Below are positions 46,070 through 57,062 of a stretch of DNA of 64,000 nucleotides, piece by piece. The notes under the pieces were generated by a model. It did no database searches, was not told where the DNA came from, and saw nothing but the letters and a program-made list of their open reading frames with translations. A program made the translations under genes and the position numbers. Position 1 is the stretch's first letter. Every line of letters begins with the position of its first letter. The stretch comes from Shinisaurus crocodilurus (lineage: Eukaryota; Chordata; Lepidosauria; Squamata; Shinisauridae), in assembly GCA_021292165.1 (NCBI GenBank), contig CM037879.1, forward strand, positions 20,607,525 through 20,671,524, given 5' to 3'.

Positions 46070-46300
46070 GACGTAAATGGCCTGGGGCCCAAATACCTGA
46101 AGGTGTGTCTCTTCCCTGTGTTTTAAGATCTTCTGCTGAAGCTCTTCTCCAAGTGCCTTCCTTAGTGGCAGTGCACTATGTGATGACAAAGGAGAGGGTT
46201 TTTTCCGTGGTGACACCCCAGTTGTGGAATGCCCTCCATAAAGAGGTGCGCCTGGTGCTGCCCATTATTAATGTTTTTGGGTTTTGTTTTTTTTTGCACC
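46070..46300 (+). repeat. L2-like LINE C-terminal fragment
   Basis: The frame near 46190-46260 gives RVFSVVTPQLWNALHKE, the L2 C-terminal motif; upstream is broken by stops. A/T-rich repeat-like sequence (46300-46490, apparently minus) follows. Confidence 0.7.
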
Positions 46301-46554
46301 AGGCTAATTAATTAATTAATTAAGTTTATAGCCCACCCTTCACCTTACAGTCCCAATCAATAAAACAATATAAAACAACTTAAAACCACCATTCAAAGCT
46401 TGAGTCACATCATAACCTAAAACACAGATTCAGTTAAGACATTTATTTCCCCAGACATTCTGATTTGAGAAATGCCTTAACCTGCTGCATGTTTTCAGTT
46501 ACTGGCTCATATATTTTTTTTGGTTAATGCTATTGTTTTATGGTATACTTTAGT

Positions 46555-47005
46555 GTTTAGTGGCCATTTAGGCCATCAAGCCCAACTCCCTGCTCAGTGC
46601 AGGAATCCAGTTTAAAGCAACAGTGACAGATGGCTGTCTAATCTCTGCTTGAATACCTCAAGCGACACAGAGCCCACCAGCTCCCTAGACTGTTGGTTCC
46701 ATTGTGTGACTGCTCTGACAGTGAGGAAGTTTTTCTTGATATTCAACTGAAATCTGCCTTCCTGTAATATAAGCCTGTTATTTCATGTCCTGCAGTCGTG
46801 GGTCAGAGAACAGGTTGTAGCCTTCTTCTGTGTGACAACCCTTTAGGTACTTGAAAGGTGATGTCATATTCCTCCCTCAGTCTTCTCTTCTCAAGGCTAA
46901 ACATACCCAGTTCCTTCAATCTTTTCTCGTAGGACTTAGTTTCTAGTCCCCTGATCATCTCTGTTGCCCTTCTCTGAACTCGTTCCAATTCAAACTCATT
47001 CGGTT
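46555..47005 (-). repeat. CR1 LINE 3' end
   Basis: Minus strand: [24 protein letters not shown] frame and [15 protein letters not shown], then the CR1 end (GCATTGAGCAGGGAGTTGGG-like). Diverged from the copy at 17264. Confidence 0.85.
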
Positions 47006-47014
47006 CCAAACCTG

Positions 47015-47235
47015 TGGTGCACCTATATTTAGAATACTGTATGCAGTTCCCTCCTCAAAATAGGTTTTGTGGAGCCAAAGAACATACAGAAAGGGTGTAT
47101 GAAAGAGCTGGAGCATCTAATATTGGCAGTAGATTCAGGACAGACAAAAGGAAGTACAACTGCACACAAATTCTAATTCATCTGTGGAACTGGCATCTGC
47201 AAGATGTGTCTACTAGCTTAGATGGCTTTAAAGGA
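47015..47235 (+). repeat. CR1-like fragment, opposite strand
   Basis: CTATATTTAGAATACTGTAT, GTAGATTCAGGACAGACAAA and GGAAGTACAACTGCACACAA match the ORF2 end region of the subfamily at 53765. It lies in opposite orientation to the CR1 just upstream. Confidence 0.6.
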
Positions 47236-47239
47236 GAAT

Positions 47240-47479
47240 TATTTATTTGTTTGTTTGTTACATTTATATCCCACCTTTCCTCCAAGGAGCTCAAGGGGGC
47301 GTACATGGTCGTCCTCCTCTCCATTTTATCCTCACGACAACCCTGTGAAGTAGGTTAGGCTGAGAGTCAGTGACTGGCCCAAAGTCACCCAGTGAGCTTC
47401 ATGGCCAAGTGGGGACTAGAACCTGGATCTCCTGAGTCCCAGCCCAACACTCTAACCACTACACCACACTGGCTCTCGC
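47240..47479 (-). mobile_element. Sauria-type tRNA SINE
   Basis: Plus strand order: (TTTG)n/TTTATTTG tail, CATTTATATCCCACCTTTCC, GTAGGTTAGGCTGAG, B-box complement, CACACTGGCTCTC. Confidence 0.9.
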
Positions 47480-47572
47480 TGCACCACACTGATTTAGATT
47501 CACAGACAACGGTGTCTGTCTACATGGTAGTTAACAGAGCTTCCATTTTAAAAGGGAATGGGGGCAACAGGG

Positions 47573-47632
47573 ATGATGAGAGTTGTAGTCCAGCAACATC
47601 TGGAGGGCCACCGGTTCCCCACCCTTGCCTTA
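47573..47632. repeat. Half foldback MITE
   Basis: CAGGGATGATGAGAGTTGTA, CATCTGGAGGGCC, CCCCACCCTTG. Only one arm. Confidence 0.5.
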
Positions 47633-48462
47633 AGAAAAGATTTGAAGGATTCAAGAAGTGGGGTGGGGGAATAGATCTGCAAATGGTTATTAGTGATTAT
47701 TCCATGTTAAGAGGTAAACTCTACTCTAGAATGTGTATCTATTGGGGGCTTGTATGCTGCTGGCAAAGGCATGGAAACCACCATTTATGCCCACTCTCAG
47801 TCAATGGAGAAGGAAAATCTGGAATATGATGGCTGATGAATATGATCACAGCTTACAAGCAACGTTGGGAAGGAAGAAATCTCTCGATAGAAACTTTCCA
47901 GAGTAATCGGGCTTTATCCAATTTTGGAACCGATATAGGCCAAATGACCAAGCATTCATGGATATTTTGACTATGTGATAAAATGTGAATGTAAATTAAT
48001 GTGTGGATATGAATGTAAATGTCTTGCTTTGTTTTATGAAATATAAAACAAAATAAGAGTGTGGGGTGGGGGGAGATACCTCTCTGTATCAGAACTGGTA
48101 CGAGATGTCTGTCACTAGGATGCTCCCCATGTCTTTCAGCTCCCCAAAGGCTTCTGGGAGGCCACTGTTGAACACAGTGCGTTGTCCTAGATGAACCTTT
48201 GCTCTGACACAGTTCCTATGTTCTTACGGTGCAAATCAGGAATTAAAAATTAGAACATGTAGAAACTACTGGGGAATATTTCATTCTTCCTAGACATTCT
48301 GTTGCTGACCTTAGGGGTTATATTGTAAGTATCAAGGGACAGTTGGAATGAAAGACTGAGGCACTAAAGTTCATTAGGAAAACTGAAAATATTTTTTTTT
48401 CGGGTTACAAGCTGGTGAATTCCCTCCCATCATTCTTTTTTTCTGTTGAGGCAAACACCATA

Positions 48463-48722
48463 GCTCAGTGGTAGTGCACATGGTTTGCATGCAGGAGGTC
48501 CCAGGTTCAGTCCCCGGCCTCTCCAGATAGGACAGGGAAGACTCCTTGTCTGAGAACCTGGAGATCCACTGCCAGTCCGTGTAGACCAGTGCGCTGGCTG
48601 GGGCATGCTGGGAGTTGTAGGCCAAAAACATCTGGGGACCCAAGGTTGGAGAACACTGGTGTAGACAATACTGAGTGAGCTAGCAATGATCTCCATGTAA
48701 GGCAGCTTCTTATTTTCCTATC
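48463..48722 (+). mobile_element. tRNA-derived SINE, second family, split by a MITE
   Basis: ACCATAGCTCAGTGGTAGTG (A box), B box GGTTCAGTCCC, then GTGTAGAC, the MITE, and GTGTAGACAATACTGAGTGA to the end TAAGGCAGCTTCTTATTTTC. Confidence 0.87.
48587..48658. mobile_element. hAT-type MITE, one arm mostly lost
   Basis: Left terminus reduced to CAGTG, right terminus AAGGTTGGAGAACACTG. Perfect duplication GTGTAGAC (48579-48586 and 48659-48666), placing it in the SINE. Confidence 0.87.
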
Positions 48723-48855
48723 TGGTTCTATGGGGTTGGATCCAGCTATCTGCTCACGGGAGACTTGTAACAGACTGAAATCTCGCCTTGAAGTAAGAGC
48801 GCACAGATTGGGTGAAGCACACTGCATGAGACATTGCACAACGTTTTCAGCATGC

Positions 48856-49335
48856 AACTCCTTTGCTGAAGGAACTGCACTTGCTACCTATTTGCTACCA
48901 GGCTAGGTTCAAGGTTCTGGTACTAGTGTACAAATCCCTAAACACCTTGGGACCAGGATACCTGAGAGAGTGCCTACTCCCTTACCAACCTGCCTGGTCA
49001 CTGAGGTCATCGGAGGACATTCTCCTGGGGGTTCCACATGGACCTGTGGCCTGATTGGCATCCACCTGGAGAAGAGCCTTCAGTGTGGTGGCTCCACTTC
49101 TATGGAACTCCCTGCCTCTAGAGGTCAGGCAGACTCCAACAATGTGTTGTTTTCGGAGCCTGCTGAAGACGTCTTTGTTCCGGGAAGCCTTCCTTGCTGA
49201 GCAGCCATGGTTTTAATGTTATACTTTTAATACATCGTTTTTATTCTTTTATCTGTTTTATCTTTTTGTTGTTCACTGCTCCGGGATATGTCTAGATACG
49301 GAGTGGTATACAAATGCTGTAAATAAATAAAATAA
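48856..49335 (+). repeat. L2-like LINE 3' end
   Basis: Frame LLKELHLLPICYQARFKVLV, with VYKSLNTLGPGYL and later VAPLLWNSLP-like remains, then an untranslated part ending TGTAAATAAATAAAATAAA. Stops break the frame. Confidence 0.82.
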
Positions 49336-49561
49336 AGAAATAACGTTACGCAAGGGCCTAGTGCTCATGGAACCCGGCATGCTGGGTCAGGATCCTAGCA
49401 TTAGCAGAATAACATCCTGCAACAGGAAAAAAGATTGTTGAGCTTGTGCAACATGCCTTCCGCTCATGTAGGATGGGATCTGGGTCCAACCCACGGTCAG
49501 GTACACTACTGAACAACTTAGTTTTATTGCGGGCTAACACTGGATTGCTTTTCCTTGGCAG

Positions 49562-49783
49562 GGGCTGGCGCTGAACAGACTCGGGCGTAGAAACTTGGCT
49601 CAGAAGGTTCTGCAGGATGCAGTGCAGGCACAGAGCACCAGCCACAAAGCCTGGAACAGCCTTGGAGAAGTTCTTCATGCTCAGGGCAAAAACGAAGCTG
49701 CCGTTGAGTGCTTCCTGACAGCTCTGGACCTCGAATCCAGCAGCCCCATCATCCCATTTACAGTTATTCCCAGGGAACTGTGA
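49562..49783 (+). CDS. TTC7A: TTC7A, last coding exon (C-terminal TPR region)
   Basis: TTC7A is a tetratricopeptide-repeat scaffold that, with EFR3 and FAM126, holds PI4-kinase III alpha at the plasma membrane. The acceptor is TTTTCCTTGGCAG ending at 49561, and the exon opens in frame. It encodes 73 residues: [17 protein letters not shown], then a TPR ([22 protein letters not shown]), then [14 protein letters not shown] and TGA. From knowledge of the family, this matches the end of vertebrate TTC7A. The NEAAVxCFLTAL and IPREL segments fit TTC7A better than TTC7B, whose end is recalled as IPRVL. Stop at 49781-49783, AATAAA at 49866-49871. Penultimate exons were not found upstream, so the last intron probably exceeds the window. 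A processed pseudogene is unlikely because the intron boundary is kept. Confidence 0.82.
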   Translation, partial: GLALNRLGRRNLAQKVLQDAVQAQSTSHKAWNSLGEVLHAQGKNEAAVECFLTALDLESSSPIIPFTVIPREL

Positions 49784-49890
49784 AGGTTTTACACCGTGCA
49801 CACATGCACTCTGTGGAGGGAGTTCCAGTAACACGCTGAGGAGCTAAGCAAGCAGTTTACAGTGCAATAAATATATCAATGTTGCTCAGC
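49784..49890 (+). other. TTC7A: TTC7A 3' untranslated region (short)
   Basis: Runs from the stop to about 15-20 bases after the AATAAA at 49866-49871. An alternative longer UTR cannot be excluded. Confidence 0.5.
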
Positions 49891-51096
49891 TGTGGCCTAG
49901 AATTCAGAAATCTTTACACAAAAAGTGCTTCTGCTTCAGAGATATTACATGTTTCTAGTACTCAGGCTACAGGATAGATGGTTTCTGGGAGAATGCAATT
50001 CTTTTTCTAACTGCTGGGGCTGTTGCAATTTGTAGTGCTGTCTAGAGCCTGCCTTCAGAACATAGGCCACCAGAACCGTACGGTACGGCAGCATAGGAGG
50101 AGCTCCCTTACCTCTCTGTCTTTGCTGCCTGCCTGGGGCTGCAAAAATCTAGTGGGGCGGGGAGCGGGTTGAGAAGCACTTGGCAGGTCACAATACACAA
50201 GGGCTGAGAAGGAGCTGAGTTTAAGCTTGGTGTGCCACAAGTTTTGCAAGCCTAGCTTAGAACGTGGTTGTGCATGTGTTGTGCCTATTGGATAGTGCCT
50301 GTGGCATCACTGATGGTGAACAACACAACACTTCTCCCGCTAAGCCTCCCCCTAACACTGCTGCAAAGAAGGGACTTGCATGAACTCTAAAACTGACTAC
50401 TATGACTACTTCCACTACTCAGTCTGGAGGGGGGGGGGGCATCTTAGTAAGTTCAGTCTTGGCACAAGACCTCTAACTTTGCCATGACACTTGATTTGGA
50501 CTCACTGCCAAATACTGTCTTCACTGGATACTAAGAGACGACATTCATTGACGGCAAAAATATTCTGCTTCCCAACTTTTCTCACAGAATCTTATGAGCT
50601 AAATTTGTTGAAAAGAGATGCAACTCTTGAGGTCAGTTTGTTACACTGTACAAATCCATACATCTTTCTTCTTTTTACTTTCTTTTTTAAAAGCCAAACA
50701 AGGGCACAGTCCATTCCCTTGCAGGCACAGATGTAAGCTCAGGGGGGGACCAGCAGTGGGTTCCATGGAGGCATCTTTCTCCTTTCCCCGTTCCTGGCTA
50801 GCCCTCAGCTGCATGCACACGGCACAGAGAGCTGGCCGTTACGTTCCACAGGAGGCCCATGTGCGCCCCCTGTACATGCTTCCCTCTTCATTCCAGGACC
50901 CCGCGTGCAAGTTTCTTATGCTACAAACCCGTATGGAGGACAGGAGTGGATAATTCCTCAACTTTTCAATAGCAAAACCTTCGGACTGAGACTATGCAAA
51001 GATATATAAGCATGTGAAGGCAAATACAACGGCCGACAAACCACAGCCAATTTACTCCGCGACATCCCCACAGGCATTAATAGAGTTACTGTAGAG
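49891..51096. other. Downstream intergenic interval
   Basis: No gene recognised. A G-run at 50430-50439. The 111-codon frame near 50618-50953 has no motif. Confidence 0.4.
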
Positions 51097-51536
51097 CAGG
51101 GGTAGAGCAGAACACTTTCCAGGTGGGGGCCCAAACTGCCCCCCCATAAGGCCCTCTGTGGGCCGGATTTCATAGGATCATAGAGTTGGAAGGGGCCAGT
51201 GGAGATGGCCATGCCCCCTGACCTCATTGCCTCACCCATCTTGCCTTTCTTCATGCTGAGAGAGCAGAGAACAGGACAGGGAAAGGGACTTGGTCAGTAC
51301 TGGGAGGAGCAGCTCCTCCCAGCGCTAGCTGAGTCCTACACACACACACACACACACACCTGCTGTTACCTTTGATCTCAGATCAGAGAACAGTGGGGAT
51401 CCCTCCACAGGAGGTTCCTCCAGGTGGTGGGGCTTGAAATCCCCCCCCCCCGAGGAACCCAAGGAGGCTCTGTGGGATGGATGCAGAACCTCTGCAGGCC
51501 GGAATAGGCCCGTGGGCCAGAGGTTCTGAATCCCTG
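51097..51536. mobile_element. hAT-type element, about 440 bp
   Basis: Ends CAGGGGTAGAGCAGAAC and GGTTCTGAATCCCTG. Flanks CTGTAGAG and CTCTGGAG match at 6 of 8. A 28-base CR1/5S-SINE tail fragment (TTTCATAGGATCATAGAGTT) is embedded at 51170-51197, and a (CA)n at 51340-51359. Confidence 0.72.
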
Positions 51537-52966
51537 CTCTGGAGTTACTGTGCTCTATCATAGCATACAGACTGTCTCCTCTGTGCTAATGTCATAGAGC
51601 TACAGATTGGATTCTGAACAGCAAAACAGAGAACCTCATCAGCTCACATTTTCCCATATTGTTAACACTTCCTTCCATTTTAGATATTTATTACTAGGAA
51701 AAATCTGCTAATATAATTTGACAGAGCTTCGTTTTTAGTTATTTTACTTTAAATAACATTTAATACACGTTTGTAAGACAGGCAGATTAGACCGAACATC
51801 TATCCTGTATTTCTCTTTGGTGCCGTACATAATAGGATTGTTTTTTATCCATTTTCCTATGTGGCACGAGCCAACGAAGGTTCAGTGCTTTGAAGGCCCA
51901 TTGACTTCAATGGAAGAGTTAAGCATGGGGTTACCGTAAATCGCTCTCATTGAAATCAGATGTACCAAACGTGGCTGGATCATGTCCCTACTTGCAAGGA
52001 TCCACAAATACACTTGCCAACTCACCATTGGTGAGTACATCTTTTGTTCTGACCAGTGCACAGAATCAAGGGGAGCCCCCCAACCTTCCTGTGCCTGGAG
52101 ATGCCTGAGGACTCACCATGATGCCAGGCTGACTTCGGGAAGATGCTGAGAGTGGCAGGGACTGTCTCTGATGCTGCACCGAGCCTCGAAGAAGCGTGGA
52201 CGGCCATGAGACGTCTTCCTGCTTTCTTAGTGTCTGAGGCTCAATGCAATGGGGACAAGCTCCCATTCCTCTCCTCAGCTGTGGAGGAGGGCAGGGGCTC
52301 ACTCTTCACAGTCACGCTGGCTCTCAAGCTCGGCGTAATGTCGAGAGACTGTTCCTTCCATCTGGCGAGGGTCATGGCAAGAACAAACATTGGCCGGCTA
52401 CCAAGACAAGCCAGGATTTATTGAACCCTACGTATATGCATCTCCTTAAAGTACTGTGTCACGGCATAGCATGGGAAAATATGTAACAGAAGAGAAAGGA
52501 GGCCTGGCCAGAACACTGTTTTAACTAGGCTCAGGGCAGCTCAACTTGTCAGAGCTCTAAAACTGCAGCAGGGCTTTTCATCCAGCCCACCAGACATTAC
52601 AGAGTGGGTGGAAGGAAGAGACATGATGTTGCTATTTGGGGCAGCAGCTACACATCTCTTCTCTTATAATACTGAGTTTTTTCCCTAAGAGCACTTCAAA
52701 CACATTCAGTACCTAAGGACCATTACAGCTAAATGAACATCACTGAGCAGTCACACAAATGCTTCAACTCTCTTGCCTATTTAGCTGCTGGAGGTGTGGG
52801 GGGCGGGATACTGACAACATATCTGTGTGATGGAGGTGGTGGGATGCATTGAAGGCAAAAAGAAAGGTCACCGGCTGCAACCTCCGGTGAGTCAAGACCT
52901 CCTGGCTTTTGAGCCCACTGCAGAACATTGCAGTAGCTGCTATTTCTAGCATGGCATGATCTCAGG
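51537..52966. other. Intergenic interval
   Basis: No gene recognised. Confidence 0.4.
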
Positions 52967-53082
52967 CAGCCTTCCCCAGCCTAGTACCCCTCCAGATGCG
53001 TTGGATTACAACTTCCTTAATCCCCCAGTTATGGTAAATTATAGCCCAACACATCTGGAAGGCACCAGGTTGGGGAAGGCTG
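52967..53082. mobile_element. hAT-type foldback MITE
   Basis: Ends CAGCCTTCCCCAGCCTAG and AGGTTGGGGAAGGCTG. Target duplication not recognisable. Confidence 0.72.
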
Positions 53083-53618
53083 ATACAGAGAAAGCAGCCA
53101 AAGCAACATTGTGCTCCAAATAGTATAGGATCAAAGTGCACACACAACAAGCTGGTATTATTGTAGGCTTTCTGTCTCCTTGCAACTGCTGAATAGACCC
53201 TTTTGTCCCAAAGGATCTTCTTTTTTTATTGGGCTTGCACTAAGATACTCTTAATCTTGCAACATAGGGTGTAAAATGTCAATTCCATCTTGTTGCTCTT
53301 TGCAATATTTACAGTATATAGCACAGATGGTAGAACAATACATTATTCCATGTAATGGTTCTCTTTCCTCTTAAAATTGTTTTTCCCATCTCAAAGAAGC
53401 TAGACCTTCCGGGAATTTCTTCCCCAGTATTTCAATAGCCTTATCATTTGCTTTTGATTATTCTGTTGTGGCCATTCCAGTTGGCCTCATCCGCTCACCT
53501 GAGCAAGTACATCATCCCGACAAGGACCCTTGTCAATAACTGGATTAAACAATGAGACTAAACATGTGCACTTTTGAGACATGTTGCACTGTTATCCAAA
53601 TTTGCACACTCCCATGAG

Positions 53619-53619
<1 letters not shown>

Positions 53620-53654
<35 letters not shown>
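53620..53654. repeat. (GATA)n microsatellite
   Basis: About 8 GATA units. Confidence 0.93.
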
Positions 53655-53657
<3 letters not shown>

Positions 53658-53764
53658 AAAGGATCGCCATTTGCTTCTCTCATTCTCAGGGACTAGCTTC
53701 ATGACCCAAGCATTAGAAAATGGGGCCATTCTGGGGCCTGTTTTATGCCATGTCCATTAACCAT

Positions 53765-54350
53765 TTAATCCATGAAAAGGGCAATTAAAATGATCAAGAA
53801 GCTGGAGCAACTGCCCTATGAGGGAAGGCTACAACATCTGGGACTGTTTAGCTTAGGAAAAAAGTGAGTAAGGGGAAAAATGATAGAGGTATACAAAATT
53901 ATGGTTAGTCTGGAGAAAGAGGGAGACATTTTTCTCCCTCTCATAATACTAGAAACCAATGGGGTCATCCCATGAAGCTGATTGGTGGGAGATTCAGGAC
54001 ATATAAAAGGAAGTACTTCTTCACATAGCGCATAGTTAAAATATGAAATTCACTTCCACAAGATGTAGTGATGGTTTTAAAGCCAATCTGCATGGCTTTA
54101 AAAGGGGATTGGACAAATTCATGGAGGATAAGGCTATCAATGGCTACTAGTCCTGATGGCTATATGCTACCTATCGGAGGCAGTATGCCTATGTAATCCA
54201 GTTGCTGGGGAACATGGGCAGGAGGGTGCTGCTGCACTCATGTCCTGCTTGTGGGTTTCCCATGGGCAGCTGGTTTGCCACTGTGTGAACAGAATGCTGG
54301 CCTAGATGGACCCTTGGTCTGATCCAGCAGGGCTCTTCTTATGTTCTTAA
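53765..54350 (+). repeat. CR1 LINE 3' end, other subfamily
   Basis: GGGCAATTAAAATGATCAAG, GGATTGGACAAATTCATGGA, CAGCAGGGCTCTTCTTATG. Same subfamily as 60052-60235 and 60768-61196 but on the plus strand. Frames broken. Confidence 0.85.
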
Positions 54351-54391
54351 CCATATTGTAATCATGATGGTGATTCAGTATCATAAGATGT

Positions 54392-54475
54392 GTGGTGAGG
54401 CCATCATTCAATGGCGTAGTACATGCTTTGCTTGCAAATGGACCCTGTTCAACTTCTGACATCTAGGGTCCTCCT
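54392..54475 (+). repeat. tRNA-derived SINE remnant
   Basis: CAATGGCGTAGTACATGCTT and CTGTTCAACTTCTGACATCT keep the spacing of the second-family head. Weak. Confidence 0.4.
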
Positions 54476-54559
54476 GAAATGTCCCCTCTCCATTTTTGCA
54501 AGCCCATTCTCTGGTGGCAAAAATGGGCATCTCAGTATCTTTCACAGGGGTAGCAAAGG

Positions 54560-56089
54560 GGGGCAGGGTTCTTACTATGGCAGTGGGAATGGTTCTCCTG
54601 GCAGCCACCTTTTCCCTGCACAATTTTCCTGTTAACAATGCTGCATCATCATGTAGCATCTTTCTGATGGGAATTTGGTGGTGGTGGTAGTGTTGGTGAA
54701 TTGATGGGTACCTTGGAATACTTTGATGTACACTAGAACCTGTACAAGATTGGGGATGCCTGAAGAAATGCTACAGAAATACCCATTAAGTTTCACCATT
54801 GTGCCTGAGAGTCTTGGAGGGGTTAAAATGTTTTATAATCTTTCATGTACAGTGGAGTGAACAAAAGTTAAGATTTTCCCATTATACTCTGGTGACTAGC
54901 TGGGTTTGAAGAGTTCTAATCTGGCTTCAGCGTAGATATTGTGAGCACCATTTGTCTAACAGGCCATTGTTTTGGGAGCTATTTTTAATTATTATTATTA
55001 TTTATTAAATGTGTTAGTTGTCCTTCTGCAGAAAAAAACTATGCCTAAAGGGCACAATCCAGCAAAGTCTAGCTACAAGTAAATACCGTTGAAAGCAATG
55101 AAACTGCACCTAGTCATGACAAACTTAAATCCCATTGATTTATATGGGATTCAGTCAAGACTCCCTTTTGGGGGATTATTCAATTCTGTTTATTACAGTC
55201 AATGACCAGTATAATTGGGGAATTATGTTCTATAGAGAATTACAAACCATGCACATAAATACGTTCAATAACATGATTAATTTAGGAGCCTTTGATTGAC
55301 ATTCACCAACCATGTAGGGGACCAAAGTTCATTGTGTGTCCAGAACAGCTTCAGAAAATCCCAAACAAATTTGCCCCTTAGCACCCACGATTCTAAAATG
55401 TAGCATTCTCAAGGAAGCCCCACACACTCTTATTTGGTTTGCAAACTAGTTTGTGATGCTGTCAAGATTTAATATGCCCTTTCCTATGAAACATAATAAC
55501 ATTGAGTTTCACCAGATGAATAAACAAATCCCATGGAGAAAGGTGTGTTGCATGTGTGCAGTCATTTCCTTCTGCTGTTCGTTTTTTGCAATGTATTCAT
55601 GCTACAAATATCTCAAGCTTTGGGAATCCAACCCAATCCTGAGAGATGCCTCCAGTGAGGCTACTGGTTGCAAAAGACAACACATGTCCATGCCAATTTA
55701 TGTTGGAAACAACAGGGAGTCTTCAAGGAGGATCAAAAACCAGTACCACCATGTCACAGTGAGCAAAATTCAGATTGGATCAATCAGATTTTCCAATTCA
55801 ATTGCATCATTTGCTTCCCTTGCACCTGATATGAGGGGAAAGTGATAAGAGTTAATAGGGGATGTGCTAAATATAAATAGGATACATGACCTACACACGA
55901 CTAATGCAGACTCTAGTTCATGGTGAATGATTGTACAAATTCTCCCTTGGGTGGCAAAGGGATTATCCTAATCAGTGCGAGTGGTGATATGAACTAGCTC
56001 TGAGCTGGAAATGCCTCCCAGCTTCATGGCCCCAAGGCATTTTCAGCCAATGGGGGCCACCATGTTTCTTCCCACACACACACACAGCT
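54560..56089. other. Intergenic interval with an orphan frame
   Basis: A MITE-like stretch at about 55050-55160 (AATCCAGCAAAG, AATCCCATTGATTTATATGG). A 130-codon ATG frame at 55453-55845 is described under findings. Confidence 0.4.
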
Positions 56090-56455
56090 GACCCAATTCA
56101 CACAACATACAACCCACTTAATTTACCCATGGTGGCTGTCACATTGTGCTGGATGCCCACGGGTGCCATTTTTGCATGGCTCCCACGAGCCCGTGGCTTG
56201 TGTGAATCCAGGTGGCAGGGGTTGCTTGAGGGTTAGACAACCCTTAAATAGCCCTAAAACAAGCCATGGGTTATTTGATGGTTGTCTAATCCTCAAAACA
56301 ACCCCTGCTGCCCCGGTTTGCACAACATGGCTACTCAGGTGCCTGGGGGTGCCATGCAAAAACAGTGCCTGTGGATGCCGAGCACAACTCGACAGCTCCC
56401 AGGGGTAAATTAAGTCACGGTGAGTGGTCATTTCATGTGAACCAGGTCAATGTGA
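56090..56455. mobile_element. Large foldback element, second copy
   Basis: Palindrome centred near 56268: TAGCCCTAAAACAAGCCATG is shared in inverted form with the element at 31729-32142. Arms include TTGAGGGTTAGACAACCCTT and GGTTGTCTAATCCTC. Outer ends are less clear. Confidence 0.62.
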
Positions 56456-56891
56456 CTGGAATGATGCTATGTAATGATATTGTGTTGCTGAAACAGAAGC
56501 ATTGTGGAGGAACATGATGGCCCACAGTGCCACCTATAAGCTCCCCTCTGGGCCTGAAAAAGAATTTCTTCCTATCCCTGCAAAAAACAAATCTTTCCTG
56601 CTTGCCCTTTAACCCTGCAGCCTCCTTTTCCAACAAAAGGAGTGTGTGTGTGTGAAAACTTCACCTCAGCCCTAGTGGGAATAGAACCAGTTAGATGGGG
56701 CATACTGTACTAATAAATCTTGAATAGGATAGGAATGGTCATGTGAATAGCCTCGTGTAATATGTTGATTGGCTGTATCTGGGTGTGTAGAGATGGACAT
56801 CGTTTTAGTGGTGATTCCTCTGTGGGATTGCACTGAACACATGTTGGGCACATGCACCATCTTCTCCCATGGATCGAGCTCAGGCCTGTGA

Positions 56892-57062
56892 ATACAGGAC
56901 TGTGGCTTACGCTGGCTCAGCTTGTCTGAGCATGGAAAGCTAAGCAGGGTCAGGCCTGGTTATTACTTGGATGGGAGACCCCTCCTCTAGTTTCCTGCAT
57001 TGAGCAGGGGGGTGGACTCCACAGCCTTGTAGGCTCCATCCAACTCTATGATTTATGAAATC
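56892..57062 (+). mobile_element. 5S-rRNA-derived SINE with CR1 tail, copy 7
   Basis: ATACAGGACTGTGGCTTACG, CATGGAAAGCTAAGCAGGGT, CAGGCCTGGTTATTACTTGG, ATGGGAGACC, then CTGCATTGAGCAGG and ATTTATGAAATCAG at the end. Intact A, intermediate and C regions. Confidence 0.88.

Noticed and set aside
6958..48722. Genuine tRNA genes at the SINE heads
   Set aside because: A and B boxes are present but the cloverleaf 3' half is absent and the same body follows in every copy.
50618..50953. Exon of the next gene downstream of TTC7A
   Set aside because: Translations of both strands gave no convincing match to a neighbouring-gene family.
7172..57062. Genuine 5S rRNA genes
   Set aside because: Only the internal promoter part is 5S-like; the 3' third of 5S is replaced by CR1 sequence and the 5' end is diverged.
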